Shown: positions 58,101 to 64,000 of the stretch, one piece after another | Layout of the letters: each line of letters opens with the position of its first letter | Numbering within the stretch: the first letter of the stretch is position 1 | DNA from: Thiobacillus denitrificans | GTDB taxonomy: Bacteria > Pseudomonadota > Gammaproteobacteria > Burkholderiales > Thiobacillaceae | Direction of reading: 5' to 3' | Length of the DNA: 64,000 nt | NCBI GenBank assembly: GCA_002343685.1 | Contig: DDRS01000040.1 | Coordinates: 1 to 64,000 of the forward strand | Made by a program: the position numbers and the translations under genes | The notes under the pieces: model-generated | The model's input: only the letters and a program-made list of their open reading frames with translations | Databases searched by the model: none | Told to the model about the DNA's origin: nothing

Positions 58101-59138
58101 ATGAATGCAATCCTTCTCGGCAACAGCGACCTGTCCGTCCCCTCTGTCTGCCTTGGCACCATGACTTTCGGGCAGCAGAACAGCGAGGCCGACGCGCATG
58201 CCCAACTGGACTATGCCCTGGGTCAGGGCGTCAACTTCATCGATACTGCCGAGATGTATCCGGTGCCGGCACGGGCGGAGACGACGGGGCTGACCGAACG
58301 CCATGTGGGCACCTGGCTGAAGCGCCAGGCCCGCGACCGCATCGTCCTGGCGACCAAGGCAACCGGCCCGGGCCGGGCATTGGACTGGATCCGGGAAGGC
58401 CGGCTCGATTTCAACCGGGCGAACCTGCAGCTGGCGCTCGACGGATCGCTGCAGCGACTGCAGACGGACTACGTCGATCTCTATCAGTTGCATTGGCCCG
58501 ACCGCAATGTGCCCATGTTCGGCCGCTATCATTTCGACCCGGCTCAGGAGCGCGAGACCGTTCCGCTGCAGGAAACCCTGGTCGCGCTGGCCGATTTCAT
58601 CCGGGCAGGCAAGGTTCGCCACTGGGGGCTGTCCAACGAAACGCCGTGGGGGCTGATGACGGTGCTGCGGCTGGCCGATGCATTGGGACTGCCCCGTCCG
58701 GTTTCGGTCCAGAACGCCTACAGCCTGCTGAACCGGACCTGGGAAAACGGCCTGGCCGAAATCGGTTTCCGCGAGCGCATCAGTTTGCTGGCCTACTCGC
58801 CGCTCGGCTTCGGCGTGCTGTCCGGCAAATACCTGGATGACCCGAAAACGCCAGGGCGGGTGAATCTGTTCGCCGGATTCGCCGGCCGCTACGGCAAGCC
58901 CAACACGGCGCCGGCCGTGGCCGCGTATGCGGCACTCGCCCGGCGGCATGGCCTGACGCCTACCCAACTGGCACTGGGTTTCGTCTATAACCGCTGGTGC
59001 GTCGGCAGCACGATCGTCGGCGCCACCACGATGGCACAGTTGCAGGAGAATCTGGCGGCGCGCGAGACCAGGCTGAACCCTGACATCCTGGCGGATATCG
59101 AACGCATTCACCTCCAGTTCACCAATCCGGCGCCCTGA
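58101..59138 (+). CDS. Aldo/keto reductase (Tas-like)
   Basis: 345 residues, TIM barrel. Catalytic tetrad Asp48, Tyr53, Lys87, His132 (FIDTAEMYPVP, LATKATG, YQLHWPD). ALGLPRPVSVQNAYSLLNR and AYSPLGFGVLSGKY are typical of the Tas/YeaE-type NADPH-dependent group. The physiological substrate is unknown. Confidence 0.93.
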   Translation: MNAILLGNSDLSVPSVCLGTMTFGQQNSEADAHAQLDYALGQGVNFIDTAEMYPVPARAETTGLTERHVGTWLKRQARDRIVLATKATGPGRALDWIREGRLDFNRANLQLALDGSLQRLQTDYVDLYQLHWPDRNVPMFGRYHFDPAQERETVPLQETLVALADFIRAGKVRHWGLSNETPWGLMTVLRLADALGLPRPVSVQNAYSLLNRTWENGLAEIGFRERISLLAYSPLGFGVLSGKYLDDPKTPGRVNLFAGFAGRYGKPNTAPAVAAYAALARRHGLTPTQLALGFVYNRWCVGSTIVGATTMAQLQENLAARETRLNPDILADIERIHLQFTNPAP

Positions 59139-59256
59139 ATCCGGGACATGTTTTCCGCGCTGCCCGGCGCGTGCGTCCGTTGTTGGTGGGAATTTACCAG
59201 TTCCCTGGCATGGTAATCGCACCTCCCTGATTGTCGGATCACTCAGGAGGTGCGTC

Positions 59257-59460
59257 ATGATGACGGCCAGAAATGCGCCACCACACGCCGAACGAAGCGA
59301 TATCGTGGAATCGGAACTATTGGATATGTTGCAGACGCTGATCGATGCCCACTGCGGACTGTCGGCAATTCATCAACTGCTTGATGAGGCCAAGACAATG
59401 CCGGAAATCCGTGCCCGTTTTGCCCAGTGGCAGGCGAGCCAGCGCGAGCACGACACGTAA
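59257..59460 (+). CDS. Small soluble protein of unknown function
   Basis: 67 residues, acidic and helical (IVESELLDMLQTLIDAHCGL, then HQLLDEAKTMPEIRARF). A near-perfect AGGAGG sits six bases before the first of two ATGs, which supports expression. No homologue recognised. Confidence 0.6.
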   Translation: MMTARNAPPHAERSDIVESELLDMLQTLIDAHCGLSAIHQLLDEAKTMPEIRARFAQWQASQREHDT

Positions 59461-59544
59461 CAGACAGGCTCCTGCAGATGCCGGCATGCGGAGTCCGACC
59501 AGGGCATTCACGGATTCACGCCCACCAACACCGAGGCGCCGATC

Positions 59545-59685
59545 TTATGTCCTGTCCTGTGGAACGACGGTCTCCGGCGCCGGAGGCGTCTCGGGCACCG
59601 TGGCTTTCTTGAGCTCCTTCTCAGCTTTCTTCTTCTTCTTTTCCAGCTCGCGTTGCCGTTTTTCGTACTGATAGTTGGGTTTCAT
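59545..59685 (-). CDS. Very basic 46-residue protein
   Basis: MKPNYQYEKRQRELEKKKKK followed by AEKELKKATVPETPP. A small conserved-looking type: a KPNYxxEKRQRE start followed by a Lys/Glu-rich helix. I have seen similar short proteins in many proteobacteria, annotated hypothetical. A longer upstream frame is not supported. Converges on the small protein gene before it. Confidence 0.6.
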   Translation of the reverse strand: MKPNYQYEKRQRELEKKKKKAEKELKKATVPETPPAPETVVPQDRT

Positions 59686-59862
59686 ACCTGAACAATAATA
59701 GGAGCAGGGCCAAACAACAATAGTGAAAGCAGGGCGGCACAGGATGCTGCAGAATTGACGTCGCTGGTTGGGGGCTGCGGATCGTGCAATGTTTCGACGG
59801 ACAGGGTCCGCGAACCCTGTCCGAACGCATGGCCCCACAGACGGGGCGAATCTACCGGGCGA

Positions 59863-61215
59863 TCATCCTACTTTGGGCAGTCGCGCGAGCGCAGCCTCGA
59901 TCGCTTCTTCCGGGTAGGCGAAATCCTCGAGCTTGCCGCTGAAGTAGCTGTCGTAGGCCGCCATATCGAAGTGGCCGTGGCCGGACAGGTTGAAGAACAA
60001 GGTCTTCGGTTCGCCGCTTGCCTTGCAGCGCAGGGCCTCGTCGATGCAGGCGGCAATGGCATGGTTGGACTCGGGCGCCGGAACGATGCCCTCGGCACGG
60101 GCGAAGGTGGCGCCGGCCTTGAAGGTGGCGAGCTGGTGCACGGCTACCGCCTCGAGCAGCTTCTCGTGATAGAGCTGCGACACCAGTGCCGAGTCGCCGT
60201 GATAGCGCAGGCCGCCGGCGTGGATGCCGGGCGGCATGAAGTCGTGGCCGAGGGTGTACATCAGCATCATCGGCGTGAGCTTGGCGGTGTCGCCGAAGTC
60301 GTAGGCATAGTGGCCGCGCGTCAGGGTGGGGCAGGAGGCGGGTTCGACCGCCACCAGGCGCACGTTCTTGCCGGCGGCCTTGTCGGCGAAGAAGGGGAAG
60401 GCCGCGCCGCCGAAGTTGGAACCGCCGCCGCAGGGGGCGAAGATCATGTCGGGGTAATCGCCGGCCTTTTCGAACTGCTTCTTCGCTTCTAGCCCGATCA
60501 CGGTCTGATGCAGCAGGACATGATTCAGTACCGAGCCGAGGGCGTAGTTGGTGTCGGCACGCGAGGCGGCGTCTTCCACCGCCTCGGAAATCGCCAGTCC
60601 GAGCGAGCCCGGATTGTCGGGGTCTTCCGCCAGCGCGGCGCGGCCGGAATGGGTTTCCGGGCTGGGGCTGGCGAACACTTCCGCCCCCCAGGTCTGCATC
60701 ATGGAGCGGCGGTAGGGCTTCTGGCCGTAGCTCACCTTGACCATGTAGACCCGCACGTCCAGCCCGAACATCTGACCGGCCAGCGCCATCGAACAGCCCC
60801 ATTGCCCGGCGCCGGTCTCGGTGGCGATGCGCTTGATGCCGGCTTCGGCGTTGTAGTAGGCCTGGGCCACCGAGGTGTTGACCTTGTGCGAGCCGGCCGG
60901 CGAAACGCCTTCGTATTTGTAGTAGATCTTCGCCGGGGTGCCGAGCGCCGCTTCCAGGCGATGGGCGCGGAACAACGGCGAGGGACGCCACAGCTGGTAG
61001 ATCTCGCGCACTTTTTCCGGGATCGGGATCCAGCGTTCCGCAGACATTTCCTGCTCGATCAGGCTCATCGGAAAGATCGCCGTCAGCGCCTCGGGTCCGA
61101 TCGGTTTGCCGTCCGGACCCAGCGGCGGTGCCGGCCGGTTGGGCATGTCGGCAACGATGTTGTACCAGTGGGTGGGAATCTCGGATTCGTCGAGCAGGAA
61201 CTTGGTTTGCGGCAT
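59863..61215 (-). CDS. TrpB2-type tryptophan synthase beta chain
   Basis: 450 residues, longer than standard TrpB and matching TrpB2. PLP lysine Lys111 in SPAGSHKVN, phosphate loop GGGSNFGG, and the TrpB2-typical GYHPHG region replaced by AYDSYFSG. Condenses serine with indole. No trpA lies beside it, so a salvage role for free indole is likely. GGAGAAAG precedes the ATG. Confidence 0.92.
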   Translation of the reverse strand: MPQTKFLLDESEIPTHWYNIVADMPNRPAPPLGPDGKPIGPEALTAIFPMSLIEQEMSAERWIPIPEKVREIYQLWRPSPLFRAHRLEAALGTPAKIYYKYEGVSPAGSHKVNTSVAQAYYNAEAGIKRIATETGAGQWGCSMALAGQMFGLDVRVYMVKVSYGQKPYRRSMMQTWGAEVFASPSPETHSGRAALAEDPDNPGSLGLAISEAVEDAASRADTNYALGSVLNHVLLHQTVIGLEAKKQFEKAGDYPDMIFAPCGGGSNFGGAAFPFFADKAAGKNVRLVAVEPASCPTLTRGHYAYDFGDTAKLTPMMLMYTLGHDFMPPGIHAGGLRYHGDSALVSQLYHEKLLEAVAVHQLATFKAGATFARAEGIVPAPESNHAIAACIDEALRCKASGEPKTLFFNLSGHGHFDMAAYDSYFSGKLEDFAYPEEAIEAALARLPKVG

Positions 61216-61472
61216 GGCTTTCTCCTTTTTTATGGGATCGTGTCGGCATTTCGGACAGGCAGGTCGACCAAAATCATCATCGACCAATCGCTCCGGGCCG
61301 TCAACGAAGCCGCAAGCCGGCATGGTCCGAATGGGGCGGTTGGCGGACGGCGGATCCACACGCGAAATTCCTGATTGTTTTTGTCGGGTATTGGCCTACA
61401 AATGAGTACAGGCCGCATGCTGATCCCGTACTGTCCCCCCTCGATGTTCCCTTAACTCAGGAGACGTTCACC

Positions 61473-61892
61473 ATGAGAAACGTACATATCGACTATCAAG
61501 GCCCGGACCAAGGCTTCCAGGCCGCCAGCCTGCTCGCGAAAGAAGCGGCGAAAGCGAACCAGATGAAGGATCCGACCATCATGTCGTGGCATCGGAGCGG
61601 CGGGATGGGCGAAACGCTGCCTTTCTACGATGGCGCCGATCCGGAAACCTGGTGGGAAAAATACGGGGAGGGCAACGGTGGCAGGCTGGAGGTCAGCGTG
61701 GGGGATGACTACCAGTTCATCCTGATGGACACGCGCGGCTACGAGACCGTGGGCGACATGCCGCTGCGCAACCTGACGGATCGCGACGGCAACCCGTACC
61801 TCTGCTTTACGCCCCTGCAGGGAATAGATTCCCCGGTGCCCAAGCGGGAGGCCTGCATCCTGCTGGATGGCTGGATGGCCGATCAGTTTTGA
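61473..61892 (+). CDS. AF1514/DUF5619-like small protein
   Basis: 139 residues, soluble. KEAAKANQMKDPTIMSWH, then a DAADPETWW-like and GGRLEVSVGDDYQFI segment match my recollection of the AF1514 (DUF5619) family in anaerobes and sulfur bacteria. Unlike the usual short form it carries an extra C-terminal block ending LLDGWMADQF. AGGAG precedes the ATG. 45 bases before the reductase gene, probably co-transcribed. Confidence 0.6.
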   Translation: MRNVHIDYQGPDQGFQAASLLAKEAAKANQMKDPTIMSWHRSGGMGETLPFYDGADPETWWEKYGEGNGGRLEVSVGDDYQFILMDTRGYETVGDMPLRNLTDRDGNPYLCFTPLQGIDSPVPKREACILLDGWMADQF

Positions 61893-61937
61893 CGCATACC
61901 TGACGCCAGGCATGCATGTCACAGGAGAAACAGGGCA

Positions 61938-62603
61938 ATGAACCATCCCGTCACGCTGCTGAGGAGCCAGTTCGTCACCCACGACGTGAAGCATTTCATC
62001 GTCAGCAAGCCGGAAGGATTTTCCATCGTGCCCGGCCAGGGAGTGGAACTGGCGATCAACCGACCCGAACTGCGAGAGCAGGGCCGGCCGTTCACGCCTA
62101 CCGGGCTGGCCGGTGATCGGGTGCTCGAATTCACCATCAAGGCCTATCCCGACCATGCCGGCGTGACCCAGGCGCTCCACCAGCTGGAGCCGGGTGCCGA
62201 ACTGCTGATGTCCGAGCCGTTTGGCACGATCCGTTACGAAGGCCCTGGCGTGTTCATCGCCGGCGGTGCTGGCATCACGCCTTTTCTCGCCATCCTGCGC
62301 GATCTGGCGGGCAAGGGGGAGTTGGACAGGCAGACCCTGATCTTTTCCAACAAGACCCCACGCGACGTGATCTGCGAAAGGGAATTGCGCCATGTGCTGG
62401 GTGAGCGCTGCATCCTGACCTGTACCGGTGCCACGGCGCCTGGCTATGAAAACCGGCGCGTCGATCGTGCGTTCCTGGAAGAAATGGTCAGTGATTTCAC
62501 GCAGCGTTTCTACGTCTGCGGTCCGCCGCCCTTCATGGATGCGATCAACGCCGCACTGACGGATCTGGGGGCGCATCCGGAAAGCCTGGTGTTCGAACGG
62601 TGA
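61938..62603 (+). CDS. Ferredoxin-reductase-type flavoprotein
   Basis: 221 residues. FAD domain (RPFTPTGLAGD in place of RxYS) and an NAD(P) domain with FIAGGAGITPFLAILRDL and YVCGPPPFMDAI. No iron-sulfur domain. It is shorter than FNR but complete for both nucleotide-binding modules; a partner may be the upstream small protein. AGGAG lies seven bases before the ATG. Ends at a strong bidirectional terminator. Confidence 0.88.
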   Translation: MNHPVTLLRSQFVTHDVKHFIVSKPEGFSIVPGQGVELAINRPELREQGRPFTPTGLAGDRVLEFTIKAYPDHAGVTQALHQLEPGAELLMSEPFGTIRYEGPGVFIAGGAGITPFLAILRDLAGKGELDRQTLIFSNKTPRDVICERELRHVLGERCILTCTGATAPGYENRRVDRAFLEEMVSDFTQRFYVCGPPPFMDAINAALTDLGAHPESLVFER

Positions 62604-62638
62604 CATCCCGGCCCGCTTGTCCGGCCGGCAGGCTTTCA

Positions 62639-62670
62639 AATAAAAACGGGGCATGCGCCCCGTTTTTATT
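62639..62670. terminator. Bidirectional intrinsic terminator
   Basis: AATAAAAACGGGGC/GCCCCGTTTTTATT, perfect 14-bp stem, ATGC loop, with T- or A-runs on both strands; serves the reductase gene and the converging rhodanese gene. Confidence 0.95.
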
Positions 62671-62688
62671 CTTCGATCAGCCCGTTCC

Positions 62689-63342
62689 TTATTTCACCGG
62701 TTTGACGGTGGCCAGGCCCAGTACTTCCCAGTCCTGCATGCCACCGCGGTACCACTTGATCTTGTGCGCGGGATAGCCGATTTTCAGCAGGCCCTTGATG
62801 TTGGTGGGAGATTGCCCGCACCAGGGGCCATTACAGAACATGACGACCGTCTTGGCATTGTCGAACAGATAGAAGCCGTCCTGGTTCTTCACGCCGAGTT
62901 GTTTTTCCAGGATTTCCTGGACCGTAATGGGGTCGGACTTGCCGATGTTGAGCTTGTCCCAGGGGATGTTGATCGAACCCGGTATCGTGCCTTTTTCCAC
63001 CCAGTCCGGCGTACGTGAATCGACCACGACGATGGATTTGTCGCCGTCGCTCATTTTTTTCAGGTAGTGAATGATTTCAAGCTCGCCGATGGTCTCGACA
63101 CCCGGCGCGAGTTCGCCTGGTTGAATGCAGAAGGGCGGGCACTTGCGCGAGGTCTTGGCGAAATCGGGATTGACCGTGTTCTTCTGATCCTGATTGCGCA
63201 TGATCGTGACCTTCTGGTCGCCGTGCATGACCTCGACGGAGGCCAGGTCGGCGGCAATGTTCACGTCCAGGGCGCTGGCGGCCATGGGCACCGCAAGTGC
63301 GGCGAAAAGAGTAGAGGTGGCGATTAACGAGCGAAGCTTCAT
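62689..63342 (-). CDS. Exported rhodanese-domain protein
   Basis: 217 residues with a signal peptide (ATSTLFAALAVPMAASA). One rhodanese domain whose active loop reads C170-N-G-P-W-C175-G (VMFCNGPWCGQSP): six residues, as in sulfurtransferases. A second Cys pair, Cys68/Cys72 (KCPPFC), lies before the domain. Likely periplasmic sulfur transfer or thiosulfate handling. AGGAG precedes the ATG. Confidence 0.92.
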   Translation of the reverse strand: MKLRSLIATSTLFAALAVPMAASALDVNIAADLASVEVMHGDQKVTIMRNQDQKNTVNPDFAKTSRKCPPFCIQPGELAPGVETIGELEIIHYLKKMSDGDKSIVVVDSRTPDWVEKGTIPGSINIPWDKLNIGKSDPITVQEILEKQLGVKNQDGFYLFDNAKTVVMFCNGPWCGQSPTNIKGLLKIGYPAHKIKWYRGGMQDWEVLGLATVKPVK

Positions 63343-63382
63343 GTTGTCTCCTAAAGTTATGCGGGATATGCGATGGGTCGAT

Positions 63383-63595
63383 CTAGTCGCATTCCGGTTC
63401 TTCGTGGGTGGCACTGCTCTTCTTGGATGTAGATGAGGCGTTGTGGGCATCCTCCTTTGTGCTGGGTTGGCTGGGTTGATCGCCGGCTGCTTCAGGCGAG
63501 GGATGGGGCTGGGCGTCACCGGCTGCATTGGCGTTGCCTAGCGTCAGGCAGAGTACGGCCGCTACGATGCGGAATAGGCCGGTCATGCGTGTCAT
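63383..63595 (-). CDS. Small secreted protein paired with the rhodanese
   Basis: 70 residues: a signal peptide (FRIVAAVLCLTLGNANA), then a Ser/Pro/Glu-rich polar tail (PHPSPEAAGDQPSQPSTKED) and a terminal Cys (EPECD). It lies 40 bases upstream of the rhodanese gene on the same strand, so they are likely co-transcribed. No domain recognised; the Cys and low complexity suggest a linker or carrier. Confidence 0.6.
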   Translation of the reverse strand: MTRMTGLFRIVAAVLCLTLGNANAAGDAQPHPSPEAAGDQPSQPSTKEDAHNASSTSKKSSATHEEPECD

Positions 63596-64000
63596 AGGGA
63601 GTCCTCCATGGATGGGATTGATTGTTTATCCGCCGTAAACGGACTGGGTTTGGAGTGCCCGTCATGCATATTTCGTGCCGGTTTGTATCTATATGATTCT
63701 TAATACGATCGGGTTACATGTGTGTACGACTGTGACACAGTTGTCAGGAAAGCTGTCATGACAAGAGGACAGCGTGTCCTTATATACAGTCGAATCTTGA
63801 GGCTCTCCCGTTCCCGGTACGACCAGGTGGCGGCGGTTGAACATCGGACAGGTTTCATGGAGGATTCCAGACTTTCCTACTGAAGCCGCAGCGCAGCCGG
63901 ATATCCCCATGATGCGAAAACCAGTGTGGTGCAATGTACGGTTTGTCGCAGGCGACCTCGTCTGGCGGCTCGCGACGTGACGCGCTACCACGCCCTGTTG
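63596..64000. other. Gap at window end with TGTCA repeats
   Basis: 405 bases. TGTCATGACA (63754-63763) is a perfect palindrome, with further TGTCA/TGACA half-sites around 63730-63780, giving a cluster suited to an operator for the rhodanese unit. A frame at the extreme 3' end is open to the edge (from about 63934) but cannot be judged. No gene supported. Confidence 0.5.

Noticed and set aside
63689..63991. A 100-codon minus-strand frame at the window edge.
   Set aside because: Composition unlike neighbouring genes and no ribosome site; it runs across the operator-like repeats.

Overview
The window is high-GC, densely coded chromosomal DNA from a betaproteobacterium. The block ilvB-ilvH-ilvC-psd-pssA-leuA is an arrangement typical of that class. 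A phosphoribulokinase, a DsrC-type protein, a rhodanese and DUF2173-like proteins point to a sulfur-oxidising chemolithoautotroph, perhaps Thiobacillus or a relative. The genus is an inference. No rRNA, tRNA or CRISPR array was seen.

Layout. 1-7.5 kb: two DUF2173-like genes, then branched-chain amino acid and phospholipid synthesis (ilvBHC, psd, pssA, leuA), with a probable Leu-rich leader peptide before leuA. 7.7-18.9 kb: a drug/metabolite transporter, then an apparently undescribed module. Its centre is an NtrB/NtrC-like two-component system (14935-18071). Two operon starts flank it, each with a sigma-54 -24/-12 promoter and the same 26-bp dyad upstream. On the left is a six-gene, overlap-coupled operon (thermostable-hemolysin-family protein, acyl-adenylate ligase, haem-oxygenase-like diiron oxygenase, SDR, TPR lipid/periplasmic protein, small membrane peptide). 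On the right is an outer membrane barrel protein. A porin and a PstS-like protein lie between. 18.9-22.3 kb: an operon of purU, a PilZ-like gene, a WrbA-like gene and DUF2069. 22.6-27.5 kb: class Ia ribonucleotide reductase, with an NrdR-type box and repeat-filled DNA between nrdA and nrdB.

27.5-31.6 kb is a lower-GC accessory patch: a SIR2 gene truncated at a palindromic element, a GAAACTGTT array, a TetR/cupin unit with twin operators, an IS110 remnant, a frameshifted M15-like peptidase and a lipoprotein. 31.6-46.5 kb holds short accessory units: TIGR02587/TIGR02588, tag, an HxlR-SDR-NTF2 divergon, a diguanylate cyclase, prk, a cysteine-less DsrC-like protein, GST, YciI, a haem N-oxygenase (GntA/YqcI-YcgG) paired with DUF1989, DMT and cupin genes, and a MocR regulator with a perfect operator.

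46.8-64 kb returns to housekeeping and signalling genes: an RlmN-like enzyme, Tex, a CPA1 antiporter, a SYLF protein, a second GGDEF protein, an EAL-HDOD protein, an aldo/keto reductase, TrpB2, a small AF1514-like protein with a flavoprotein reductase, and a periplasmic rhodanese with a small secreted partner. Many neighbouring genes overlap by ATGA, so translational coupling is common here.
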